NCBI GenBank assembly: GCA_016218725.1
Contig: JACRDB010000105.1
Coordinates: forward strand, 1 to 34,973
Length of the DNA stretch: 34,973 bases
Origin: Deltaproteobacteria bacterium
GTDB lineage: Bacteria > Myxococcota_A > Polyangia > Polyangiales > Ga0077539
Reading direction: 5' to 3'
A program made the translations under genes and the position numbers. Below are positions 24,224 through 32,952 of the stretch, piece by piece; the stretch's first letter is position 1; each line of letters opens with the position of its first letter. Below the pieces are notes generated by a model. The model was not told the DNA's origin and ran no database searches. It was given only the letters and a program-made list of their open reading frames with translations.

Positions 24224-26026
24224 GTGCCGGGGCGATCCCTTCACGCGCTGGACTGGGCGGTGATCCTGGCCTACGCGGCGGGGAGCGTAGGCTTCGCGCT
24301 CTGGTTCGCGCGGAGAAAGAGGCACCTCGGGGGCGAGGAGTACATGGTCGCGGGTCGCTCGCTCCCCTGGTGGGTGGTGGGCGTGGCCGATGTGGCCACC
24401 GCCGACGGGGCCGACGCCCTGTGGGTATTGGCCTTCTTCCAGGGCGCGTTCATCGCGTATTTTCGTATGTTCTGGCTCACCTCCCTGGTGGGCGTGCCCC
24501 TCGGGATCCTCTGGGCTCGCTACTGGCGCAGGCTCCGGGTGACCACCCCGGGGCAGCTCTATGAGCTGCGCTACGGGGGCGAGGTGTCCTCGCGCTTCCG
24601 GGCCTTCGTGGCGGGCTACGGTGCCCTGGTGAACACCGGCATCGTGCTGGCGTACGTCCTCCGGGGCTTCGCCCAGGTGATGGTGCCCTTCCTGGGCTGG
24701 CCCGTAGACGTCGTGCTGGCCGTCTTTTGTGGCACTACGCTGGTGTACACCATGCTCTCGGGGCTCCTGGCCGTGGCCTTCTCGGACGTGGGCCAGCTCG
24801 CGCTCATGATGGCTGGGAGGGCGGTGTTCGCGTGGCTCCTGGTGCGCAACTTCGGGGGCCTCTCGCACGTCCTTGACGTGGTGGGCCAGCGCCGTGGGGA
24901 GGCGTTCCTGACGCCCTTTCCGCCCGCGGAGGGCCGCGCCTTTGGGGACTTCCAGGTGGACGCCCTCTCCATGGCGGCGCTGATGCTGTCTGGCGTCTTC
25001 GGCGTGGCGGGCACGCAGACGCCCAGCGTGCAGAAATCCCTGGCCGCCCGGGACGAGCGCCACGCCGCCGCGGGCATGGTCTTCGGCGCCGTGCTCTCGC
25101 TGGTGGTGAGGCTCCTGCCGCTGACCTTCATCGGCCTGGTGGCCATCGCGGCCTTCCCGACGCGGGGGGCCAGCACGGACCTCTGGGCGGAGCTCGCCTG
25201 GAGCCACGCGGGCCCCGGGGTCCTGGGCCTGCTCCTGGTCGGGGTCGTCGCGGGGTACATGTCCACCATTGACGGGTACGTCAATTTCGCCGCCTCCGCC
25301 GCGCTCAATGACATCTATCTACGGCGCCTGAAGCCCGGCGCCACGGACGCCGAGCAGGTGCGCGCCGGGAGGCTCTTCACCGTCGGGGTTGTGGCCTTCG
25401 CGTGGCTCTGGGCGCGGGTGCTATTGGGCACCATCGACGCCGCCTGGATCAATTTCATCAACTCCGTGACGGGGCTCTTCATGCTGCCCCTGATGCTCCT
25501 GCGCTGGGGCTGGTGGAGGCTCACCATCTGGGGTGAGCTTGTGGGCTTCGTGGGCTCCTTCCCGCTGGCGTACCTTGTGTGGTTCGGCCTCCCGAGGGTC
25601 TTCCCGGGCCTCAAGGACGAGCCCTACTGGGTGAGCTTCGGGATTCTCTTCCTTGCTGGCTTCGGGCTCATCGTGGGCGCCTCGCTGGTGTCGCGCCCCG
25701 CGCCTCGGGAGGTGCTGCTCGCGTTCTACCGCAGGGCGCGCCCTCCAGGTCTCTGGGGCCCCATCGCCGCCGAGGTGCACGAGGCCGCCACGGGGGAGCT
25801 GCGCGCCCTGCGCGCCCGCGAGCGCTGGCTGGACCTTGCGTTGGTGCTCGCGGGTACGGTGTTTACCACGGCCCTGGTGGTGGCCATGGGGAGCGCCTTC
25901 GCGCGGCGCTGGGGGCTCTTCCTCGCCGTGAGCGCCGCGCTCGTCGCCAGCGCCGCGCTCTTCGCGTACATCAACGTCCGGGCCGACCGCCTCCGGGCTC
26001 GCCTCGAAGCCGAGGGCGGGGCGTGA
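24224..26026 (+). CDS. sodium:solute symporter family protein
   Basis: The 600-residue product has about 13-14 membrane helices of the SSS/LeuT fold. The N-terminal region GGEEYMVAGRSLPWWVVGVADVATADGADALWVLAF carries the family substrate/sodium-site pattern, and GQLYELRYGGEVSSRFRAF follows the usual first-loop form. The helix near VAGYMSTIDGYVNFAASAALNDIY matches the core motif STIDSxxNxxxxxxxxDIY of SSS proteins, with Gly replacing the second Ser of the sodium site. Two extra helices and a cytoplasmic region lie at the end. Substrates of the family include sugars, amino acids, sialic acid and urea derivatives. It shares a 4-base overlap (GTGA) with the downstream fusion gene, so a carbohydrate-type substrate is suspected. 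Confidence 0.92.
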   Translation: MPGRSLHALDWAVILAYAAGSVGFALWFARRKRHLGGEEYMVAGRSLPWWVVGVADVATADGADALWVLAFFQGAFIAYFRMFWLTSLVGVPLGILWARYWRRLRVTTPGQLYELRYGGEVSSRFRAFVAGYGALVNTGIVLAYVLRGFAQVMVPFLGWPVDVVLAVFCGTTLVYTMLSGLLAVAFSDVGQLALMMAGRAVFAWLLVRNFGGLSHVLDVVGQRRGEAFLTPFPPAEGRAFGDFQVDALSMAALMLSGVFGVAGTQTPSVQKSLAARDERHAAAGMVFGAVLSLVVRLLPLTFIGLVAIAAFPTRGASTDLWAELAWSHAGPGVLGLLLVGVVAGYMSTIDGYVNFAASAALNDIYLRRLKPGATDAEQVRAGRLFTVGVVAFAWLWARVLLGTIDAAWINFINSVTGLFMLPLMLLRWGWWRLTIWGELVGFVGSFPLAYLVWFGLPRVFPGLKDEPYWVSFGILFLAGFGLIVGASLVSRPAPREVLLAFYRRARPPGLWGPIAAEVHEAATGELRALRARERWLDLALVLAGTVFTTALVVAMGSAFARRWGLFLAVSAALVASAALFAYINVRADRLRARLEAEGGA

Positions 26027-29000
26027 CCTCCCCTCGCGGGAAGGTCGCGCGCGAGGCTCCGTCGCTGGAGCCCCGGTCCAGCACCGCGCCGTTGGTGACC
26101 TGGGCCTGGGAGCGCCCCGAGGGCTGGAGCCACTACCACTGCCGCAGCCGCGCCACGCCCGCCGTCCCAGCCAGGGTCACCGCGCGCTTCGAGCCCCCCG
26201 CTTCGCTGGAAGCGCTCCTCCTTCGCTTCGAGCCCGGAAGCGCCCCGAAGGAGATCACCGTGCGCCTCTCACACCCTGGCGCGGAGGAGAGTCTCCCTCT
26301 GCCAGGGACTGGAGACGTGCGCTCCCTGGCCCTCCCCGACGCGCCGCTCTCGGGGATCACCCTGGAGCTGAAGTCCGGTGACGGACCGGTGCAAGACCCT
26401 TCGCGCCTCGCGCTGGCCGCCCTGGCCGTGCGTTGGAGGTCCCCGGAGCTTGCGCTCCTGACCCTGCGCGAGGGCGCTCCCGAGGCCCCCTCCCTGCCCT
26501 TCCCGGCGGACGCGCCCGGAGGGTGCCTCCTGCCGCTCCAGGGCGCCACCGGGCTAGAGCTCCGCCCGTCGCAACCACGGCCCCTGGGCGCGCTGTGCTT
26601 GCGCTTCCAGCGCCTCGGGGCCTTCGGAGCCACGTCCCAGGTGTCCTCCTGGGCCCGGGGGCTGCGCGCCGAGACTCCCGACGGACCCGCCCGCGTAGCC
26701 TGGGCGCTGGAAGCGTCCCACCAGGGACTCCTGGCCGGAGAAACCCACCTTTACCTACATCTCGAAGACATCTGCGGGGAGGCGCTCCCCTGGGTGCGTC
26801 TGCGCTGGGGACAGCTCCCTCCCGAGCTCTCCCTCCTGGGCGCCACCTGGGACGAAGCGCTGTGCGAGGGCAGGACCTTCGCCCTGGCAGGGGAAGCGTC
26901 CGCCGTGCCCGCGGAGCTTCCCGAGGCGGTCTCCGACGCGCCGGGCGAGGCCCTCCGCGAAGCGGGGCGCTTTACGCCCGCTGCGGCCAGAGCCCTCCTC
27001 CACGCGCCCACGATGGCTGTCTCTCTCGGCCTCCCGGGTCGCGCCGAGCGTGTCGGTGTGGGGCCCTCGGGGGAGGTGCTCCTGCCGGGCTCCTTGGTGG
27101 GGTGCGGCATGAACTCCGCAGGCGCTTGTCTGCGCCTGGCGTGGCGGGTCGCGGGCCACGAGGGCGCCTTCCCCCTGCGGGTTCTCACGGACGACGGAGC
27201 GCTGGCGCTGCTTCTCCCGGCGGCGGGGCTGCGCGCGACTGTGGCGGTGGTCGAGCGCGAGGGCGCGGCCCGGGTGCTGGTGCATTTCCAGGCCCTGGAA
27301 GCGCGCGTGGTGGAGCTCGCGTGGACCGCGCGCGACGGCCTCTCGGCGCTGCCGGGGACGCTGTCCGTGTGCGCGTGGCCTGCGGGCTTCGAGGCGGCTC
27401 CCTTGGTGGGCGGACACGAGACGCGCGCGGCGCTGCGGGTCCCCGCGGGGGACGAGGGCGCGCTGGTGGAGGTGGCGCTCACGCCCGGGGCGGAGCCGTC
27501 CCCTGCGCCCTCGGGGCTGGTGAGGGAGGCGTCGGCGCAGTGGAGGGCGGCGCGGTCGAGGGTGTTGGGCGCGGGCTTCCGGTTCACGCTGCCGGACGCC
27601 CACCTGGAGCGCGTGGTGCGCGCGCTCATCGACCACGCCGCGGGCTTCGTGGACGGCGACGGGCGCGTGCCCTACGGGCGCTTCCCGGGCATCTACGACG
27701 GGGACGTCTTCGGTCTGGAGGAGGACTGGCTCTTCCTGGCGCTGGCCTTCTGGGGCCACGGAGAGCGCGCCTGGAGCGCATTTCGCGCGACCTATGTGAA
27801 CGCCACGCACCTCTCCAGGGCGCACTACCTCCACGACCTTCGCAACGGGCTCACGCCCTGGCAGGCCGCGAGGCTGGCGAGGCTCCACCCGCCTGGAGCG
27901 GGCACCCTCACGGAGCCCGAGGGCGCGCTGTTGGAGGCTTGCGGTCAGTGGGTGCTGGAGGCACGACAACACACGACCCCCGGCGCGCTCCCGGGGCTCC
28001 TGCCGCCCTCCCGCTACGGCGGCGACCTGGATTTCCCGACGCAGAGCCTGACGGCCAACGCGGCCAACATCTCCGGGCTCTACGGTCTGGCGAGCCTGGG
28101 GCTGGGAGACTCCGCGCGCTACCTCGACGAGGCCCGGGACTTCCGTCGCGCGTGGTTGGCGGCGCTGGACGCGGTGACCACCACGGACTCCGCCGGGCGT
28201 ACGCTCATCCCCATGCACACGGGCGGAGGGGACCCGGGGCAGTACCACCCCTTGATGGTGGCGGGAATTCTCGAACCCCTGCACCTGCTCGCGGCGGACG
28301 ACCCCAGGCTCCTCGCACTGCACCACCAGCTCGAGGCCAGCGACGCGCTGCGCCTCGCGCTTCCGCGCTTTGACGGGTGGGGCACCGGGGGCCGCGGGAT
28401 CGACGCCCACTACGCCGTGGGCTACCTCCTGGACCAGCTCCTCCGAGGGCGCCGGGAGGTCTTCTGGACAGGCCTCTGCGGGCTCCTCGGGAGCGCCATG
28501 GACCCGGTGGCCATGGCCTTTCGCGAGGTGAGCGACGCCCTCCCTCCGGGCGCCGCTACCTGGCTGCCGGAGCTCCTCCCGAGGAGGCTCCTCGGGCAGG
28601 CCGAGCCCTGCGTGGGCGGCGTGGGGGTGGCCCTGCAGCTCCTGAGGGCGTCGCTCCTTTGTGAGGAGCCCGACGAACACGGGCTGCCCTCGAAGCGCCT
28701 GAGGGTGCTCCCAGCCCCGTTGCCGTCGTGGTGGTGGGGCGGGGACCTGCACCTCACGGACGCGCCCTCCGCCGCGGGGCCCGTGACGCTACGGGTGGAC
28801 AACCGCCTCGCCCTCTGCGGAGAGGTCACCGTCACGGTCACCGCACCCGGCGCCGAGGCGCTGACGGTGTATGCCCCGACGCCTCCGCGCTATGTGAAGA
28901 CACAGGGCCTTGATGAGTGCGCGCTCCCTCCCGGGACCCACACGCTCCAGTGGCGCTTCACCGCGGAGGACCCCGCGCCGGTGCTCGCTCCGGGCGCGGC

Positions 29001-29868
29001 GCCCGTGCCTCGCGCGAGCCGAGGGCGCGTGCGCTGCGCCATCGTGCCCGCCGCGGGGCTCGGCACTCGGCTCCTGCCGGTGACCCTGGGGACGCCAAAG
29101 GAGCTCCTCCCCCTCGGGCGCTACCCGAGCCTGGTGGCGACGCTCCTGGAGGTCGTGCATGCGGGCCTGGCGGACGTGGTGCTCACGGTTTCGCCCGCCA
29201 AGGCATCCCTGCGCCGCGCCCTGGACCCGGACACCTGGCCCGGGGCCGCCGCCGAGGACCCTGGAGCCATCGCCCTGCGCGCGCTCCTGGAGCGCCTGAG
29301 GCTGCGCTTCGTGGAGCAGCCGACCCCGGACGGCGCGCTGGACGCCGTGGCCAGGGCCCGGGCCCTGGTGACCGACAGTGACTATGTAGTACTCTATCCT
29401 GACTTTGTACACCTACCACGACAGTGTGGGATGAGTCAGGTGCTGTCGGCCTGGGACGAGGTCCGTTGCACGACCTTTGGGCTCTACACCTGGGAGCCTG
29501 GGGTCTCCGGGCGCTTTGGTCCGTCGGTGAGCGTGGAGCCCGAGCGAGGCGCGTGCCTCGCGCCGGGGGTGGCCACGAGGCTGGTGGGCCTCCGCGCGCC
29601 GGGCGGGCCCCTCGCGCCGGGGGAGCTGCGCACGGCCTTCGCGGTGGTGCAGGACGCCCGCTACGACGAGGCCCTGGCGCGCGCCGCGGCGCTCGGGCAC
29701 GCCGGGGACCACGCGCTCCTGCCAGCGCTCCAGGCGCTGGCCGAGGGGGGACACCTGGCCGGGACGCTCCTGGGCGGGGAGCTCCTGGACCTCGGGGTGG
29801 CGCCGGGCTACCTCGACGCGGCGCGACGCTTCGCCGCGGGCGAGGCATGCTTCGAGGGGTTCCCTTGA
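26023..29868 (+). CDS. alpha/alpha-barrel glycosidase-like protein fused to GalU-like nucleotidyltransferase
   Basis: One uninterrupted frame of 1281 residues starts at GTG 26023, overlapping the symporter stop (GTGA). Residues about 1-180 are beta-rich with discoidin-like strands. Residues about 180-520 form a second beta supersandwich-like region. Residues about 525-870 form an alpha/alpha toroid of glycosidase type, with PYGRFPGIYDGDVFGLEEDW at about 550-569 and DFPTQSLTANAANISGLYG further on. A beta cap follows. Residues about 1003-1281 are a GalU/RfbA-type nucleotidyltransferase: the signature AAGLGTRLLP at 1010-1019, PKELLPL at 1025-1031 and YPDF with Asp1127 as a likely metal ligand. 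No signal peptide or membrane helix is seen, so it is cytoplasmic. The predicted chemistry is trimming of an oligosaccharide or polysaccharide and making a UDP- or dTDP-sugar. Glycosidase activity is inferred from fold pattern; the nucleotidyltransferase motif is convincing. Confidence 0.9.
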   Translation: MTSPRGKVAREAPSLEPRSSTAPLVTWAWERPEGWSHYHCRSRATPAVPARVTARFEPPASLEALLLRFEPGSAPKEITVRLSHPGAEESLPLPGTGDVRSLALPDAPLSGITLELKSGDGPVQDPSRLALAALAVRWRSPELALLTLREGAPEAPSLPFPADAPGGCLLPLQGATGLELRPSQPRPLGALCLRFQRLGAFGATSQVSSWARGLRAETPDGPARVAWALEASHQGLLAGETHLYLHLEDICGEALPWVRLRWGQLPPELSLLGATWDEALCEGRTFALAGEASAVPAELPEAVSDAPGEALREAGRFTPAAARALLHAPTMAVSLGLPGRAERVGVGPSGEVLLPGSLVGCGMNSAGACLRLAWRVAGHEGAFPLRVLTDDGALALLLPAAGLRATVAVVEREGAARVLVHFQALEARVVELAWTARDGLSALPGTLSVCAWPAGFEAAPLVGGHETRAALRVPAGDEGALVEVALTPGAEPSPAPSGLVREASAQWRAARSRVLGAGFRFTLPDAHLERVVRALIDHAAGFVDGDGRVPYGRFPGIYDGDVFGLEEDWLFLALAFWGHGERAWSAFRATYVNATHLSRAHYLHDLRNGLTPWQAARLARLHPPGAGTLTEPEGALLEACGQWVLEARQHTTPGALPGLLPPSRYGGDLDFPTQSLTANAANISGLYGLASLGLGDSARYLDEARDFRRAWLAALDAVTTTDSAGRTLIPMHTGGGDPGQYHPLMVAGILEPLHLLAADDPRLLALHHQLEASDALRLALPRFDGWGTGGRGIDAHYAVGYLLDQLLRGRREVFWTGLCGLLGSAMDPVAMAFREVSDALPPGAATWLPELLPRRLLGQAEPCVGGVGVALQLLRASLLCEEPDEHGLPSKRLRVLPAPLPSWWWGGDLHLTDAPSAAGPVTLRVDNRLALCGEVTVTVTAPGAEALTVYAPTPPRYVKTQGLDECALPPGTHTLQWRFTAEDPAPVLAPGAAPVPRASRGRVRCAIVPAAGLGTRLLPVTLGTPKELLPLGRYPSLVATLLEVVHAGLADVVLTVSPAKASLRRALDPDTWPGAAAEDPGAIALRALLERLRLRFVEQPTPDGALDAVARARALVTDSDYVVLYPDFVHLPRQCGMSQVLSAWDEVRCTTFGLYTWEPGVSGRFGPSVSVEPERGACLAPGVATRLVGLRAPGGPLAPGELRTAFAVVQDARYDEALARAAALGHAGDHALLPALQALAEGGHLAGTLLGGELLDLGVAPGYLDAARRFAAGEACFEGFP

Positions 29869-30050
29869 GCGCGCGACGCGGCGCCGCGCCTCGCTCTCGG
29901 CGGGGTCGAGTTCCTGGGACATCATTGCTCCTTGGGGCTGCGAGCGTCAGCCGCTCTGACAACCGCGGTTCAGATCCTGCCGAGCAGCGCCGCCTCCCAG
30001 CGACGCGGCGCCCACGTCAGGAGCGTCGCGCCGCGGCCGAAGACCCCGCT

Positions 30051-32549
30051 CTAGTGCGCCAGCGCGCTGCCGAAGTACCCGCCCGTACCGGCCCCCGTGA
30101 GCGTCGCGCTGGCCGTCGTCGGCAGCCCCGTCGTGGCGCCGAGGAAGAGCCGCACCCGGCCCGTGTTCGTGCTGTAGGCGTGCGACCCCACGAGGAGGTC
30201 CGGGAAGCCGTCGCCGTTCACGTCCCCTGCGCTCGCCAGCCGCGCCCCGAACTGGTCGCCCGCGTCGGGGCTGGAGAGCGTTACCCCCGCCGTCATCGCG
30301 AGCCCGGTGGCGCTCCCGAGGTACACCCTCGCCCGACGAAGGCCGTACTCCCCGACGACGACGTCGGCGTAGCCGTCGCCGTTGAAGTCGTCCCCGGTCA
30401 CCGCAGAGCCGAAATAGCTGTTGTCCCGTCCGAAGGGCAAGCCAGGCAGAACCGTCGTCGCGTCGGAAGGGATGCCGGTGGCTCTCCCCAGGTGCAGGTA
30501 CGCGAAGCCCATGGTGCCCCCCATGGTCTGGTCGGCCCCGAAGATCAGGTCGGCGTAGCCGTCGCCGTTGACGTCTCCCGCGCTCGCCACCTTGCCCCCG
30601 AAGCCCGAGCCCGGCTCCCCCCCGAACACGGTGCCAAACGAGAGGCCCGTCGCGCTCCCCACGTAGACGAACGCCCCGGCCGTCGGAAGCCCCGGCGCCC
30701 CGATGACGAGGTCGGCGTAGCCGTCGCCGTTGGTGTCCCCGGCGCTGGCCATCGTCATGCCGAACTGGGCGCTCATTCCCGCGACGGTGGTCGCCGTCGT
30801 CGCGAGGCCCGTCGCGTTTCCGAAATAGACGAACACCGTGCCCGTCGTGAAGCCCGCGGAGATGGGCGCGACGGGGGCGCCGACGGCGAGGTCGATGTAG
30901 CCGTCGCCGTTGAAGTCTCCGGCCGCCATCGACTGGCCGAACATGGAATACCTGGCCGGGTCGACGTGGGCGGCGCCGGTCAGCGTGATCGCAGGCGGCG
31001 TCGCGAGGCCCGTCGCACTGCCCAGGTAGATGTACACCCGACCCGCATAGGCCGAAGCGTACGGTGCGCCGACCGCGTAGTCGGCGTAGCCATCGCCATT
31101 GACGTCCCCCACGCTCGCCACGGAGGTCCCGAAGCCCCCCGGGTCGGGACCCGTCAGGGTCGCGCTGGCCGTCGTCGGCACGCCGGTGGCGCTGCCCAGA
31201 TAGAGGTAGGCGCGGTTCCCGCCCCAGGCCCCGACGAGCACGTCGGCGAAGCCGTCGCCGTTGACGTCCCGCATGGTCCCCCAGGAGGTGTCGGTGGCGG
31301 CCGTGCGCGCCCTGACGGTGAACTCCCAGACCGGCGAGGTTGATGTGCCGGTGGTGGTCCCCATCCGGCCGGCGAGCCGCCAGAACCACACGCCCGCCGC
31401 CAGGCTCGTCGCTGGCGCGGCGCTCGATCCGACGGCGTCGAAGCTCGCGCAACCCGTGGTGAGCGCGCGGTTGCGGCACAGCGTGACGTACGCGCCGGTC
31501 ACGCCGGAGCCCAGGATCCAGCGAAGCGTGGGGCGCATCGCCGTGACGGTCGCGGTTGGCATCGGAGCAAGCTGGCGCGGCGCCGCGATGGCTGCTGGGG
31601 CGACGTCCGCAGTGGCCGATGTGTCGGACCCAGTGGCGGTGTCGGCCCCCGCGTCCGCGGAGGTCGCGGTGTCGGTTGCGGTCGGGATGTCGGCCGTCGC
31701 GTCGAGGCCGGTCGAGGCGTCGGGGGCCGCGCCGGAATCGGTGGTCGAGCCCGTGTCGGTCGTGGCGGACGTGTCCGCCGCCGTGACGTCCCCCGCACCC
31801 CCGTCGAGCGTCCCTCCGTCACCGGCGGTAGTTCCCGCATCGCCGCCCGTGCCGACGAACCCGGTGCTGAAGTGCGTGATCGTTCCGCGCACTGCGCCGC
31901 CGGTCACCGTTCCACCGCGACTCTCGTAGCCGCTGCCCGTCGCGAGCGACCAGAACAACACGGGAGCCACGGGCGAACCCGTGAACGGGATGGTGACAGT
32001 CACCGGCAGCGCGAACGTGAGACCTGCGGGTGTGAACTGGTAGATCGGCGAGAAGGCCATGTAGCCAGTCGGCGGAGTGGCTGTCGTCGAGGCGACCGTG
32101 ATGGACTGCGAACTGGTCAGCGCGCCGGGCGGGATCGTCAGCGTGAGGCCGCCGAGCGTCGCCGTACCTCCAGCGGCGCCGATGGTGACGGTCACGGCCG
32201 TCGGGACGTCCATGGGCGGCGTCGCGTCGGTGGTGACGTCCCCGTCCGCGGTCGTGGTGGCGTCGCCGCCGGTGTCGATACCCGCGTCGCCGGGGGTGTC
32301 CAGGACCGGCGCGGTGTCGCCCCTGCTCCCGGTGTCTAGCCCGCTCCCGGTGTCCTGCCCGGACCCGGTGTCGATGGCGTTGTTGTCCGCCGTGAGGTCA
32401 GGCTGCGCATCGGCCGCGGCGTCGGGCGCGGGGTTGTTGTTGTCGCCGCAGCCCGTGACCAGCGCCAGGGCCAGAAGGGCTGCGATCCAGGCCAGGTGTC
32501 TGGGCACCGTCCTGATGAGATCCGTCGTCGAATGCAAGAAGGAAGCCAT
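30051..32549 (-). CDS. lipoprotein with seven FG-GAP repeats (beta-propeller) and ZU5-like domain
   Basis: The 832-residue product has a lipoprotein signal ending in ALALVTGC (Cys34), then an Asp/Thr-rich spacer. A ZU5-like domain follows (VTIGAAGGTATLGGLTLTIPPGAL), then a second Asp/Thr/Ala spacer (TDTGSTTDSGAAPDASTG), an Ig-like domain ending in PVWEFTVRAR, and seven FG-GAP/integrin-alpha-type repeats. Each repeat carries a calcium-binding loop of the form DxNGDGxxD (VNGDGFADVLVG, VNGDGYADYAVG, FNGDGYIDLAVG and so on). The closing GGYFGSALAH likely completes the seventh blade. The start at 32549 is supported by GGAGA eight bases before ATG. Probably surface-exposed and calcium-stabilised, perhaps adhesive. 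About 180 bp (29869-30050) separate it from the fusion gene's end, with no clear gene there. Confidence 0.9.
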   Translation of the reverse strand: MASFLHSTTDLIRTVPRHLAWIAALLALALVTGCGDNNNPAPDAAADAQPDLTADNNAIDTGSGQDTGSGLDTGSRGDTAPVLDTPGDAGIDTGGDATTTADGDVTTDATPPMDVPTAVTVTIGAAGGTATLGGLTLTIPPGALTSSQSITVASTTATPPTGYMAFSPIYQFTPAGLTFALPVTVTIPFTGSPVAPVLFWSLATGSGYESRGGTVTGGAVRGTITHFSTGFVGTGGDAGTTAGDGGTLDGGAGDVTAADTSATTDTGSTTDSGAAPDASTGLDATADIPTATDTATSADAGADTATGSDTSATADVAPAAIAAPRQLAPMPTATVTAMRPTLRWILGSGVTGAYVTLCRNRALTTGCASFDAVGSSAAPATSLAAGVWFWRLAGRMGTTTGTSTSPVWEFTVRARTAATDTSWGTMRDVNGDGFADVLVGAWGGNRAYLYLGSATGVPTTASATLTGPDPGGFGTSVASVGDVNGDGYADYAVGAPYASAYAGRVYIYLGSATGLATPPAITLTGAAHVDPARYSMFGQSMAAGDFNGDGYIDLAVGAPVAPISAGFTTGTVFVYFGNATGLATTATTVAGMSAQFGMTMASAGDTNGDGYADLVIGAPGLPTAGAFVYVGSATGLSFGTVFGGEPGSGFGGKVASAGDVNGDGYADLIFGADQTMGGTMGFAYLHLGRATGIPSDATTVLPGLPFGRDNSYFGSAVTGDDFNGDGYADVVVGEYGLRRARVYLGSATGLAMTAGVTLSSPDAGDQFGARLASAGDVNGDGFPDLLVGSHAYSTNTGRVRLFLGATTGLPTTASATLTGAGTGGYFGSALAH

Positions 32550-32952
32550 CGTCAAATCTCCATGGGCGTGGTGCATGGTGAGCCCTGTTGGCGCTCGGAG
32601 GGCACTTCGTGTCAGAAAAAACGTCACCCGCGGTTTCACAGCGCGACAGGACCGCCGAAGGCCCCGGAGGTCAAGCGGGGCGAGCGAAGGTCCCAGTGGT
32701 CGGGTCGCGAAGCGAGACGAGCGACGGGCTCTGGCAACGGAGCTCCTCGCGGCTTGCGAGCCCGACGGGCGGCTGCCAGAGGCCGTGCGGCCTCAACTCG
32801 CGATGCTGATCGACAGCGGGGCTGATGGGGGCGGTCTTACCTTTTCAACTTCACGGACACCTGTCCAGGACTGTTCCGTTCGTACGGCACAACAGTTGAG
32901 AGGTTGAGACCGTCCCCTTCGTTCGTTCTCCAGTTCGGAGTCCGGAGCGGCG
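32550..32952. other. intergenic region between the FG-GAP and RCC1 genes
   Basis: This gap of about 400 bp holds the FG-GAP ribosome site at its left edge and the branched inverted repeat at 32832-32912. A plus-strand open frame ending at 32907 contains a protein-like stretch (ALATELLAACEPDGRLPEAV) but has no start or ribosome site of its own. It may be a gene remnant. Nothing else is supported. Confidence 0.45.
32832..32912. repeat. branched inverted repeat (outer arms plus two inner hairpins)
   Basis: Outer arms 32832-32851 and 32893-32912 pair at 15 of 20 positions (CGGTCT against AGACCG, and TCAACT against AGTTGA). Inside lie GGACA-CC-TGTCC and CCGT-TCGT-ACGG hairpins. The sequence is AT-richer than its surroundings and starts 40 bases after the stop of the RCC1 gene on the minus strand. 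No T run follows. It could be a structured RNA, an mRNA-end element or a recombination site. Confidence 0.5.

Noticed and set aside
26433..28373. 646-codon plus-strand frame within the fusion gene
   Set aside because: It is the +1/+2 frame of the fusion gene, with Arg/Gly/Pro-rich low-complexity composition.
20131..29383. Shared CGACAGTGAC string at 20131 and 29373 as a common regulatory site
   Set aside because: A match of about ten bases between two places in 35 kb is expected by chance, and the flanks do not agree further.
32832..32912. Integron attC recombination site
   Set aside because: The arms do not contain the required RYYYAAC and GTTRRRY cores, and no integrase or cassette lies nearby.
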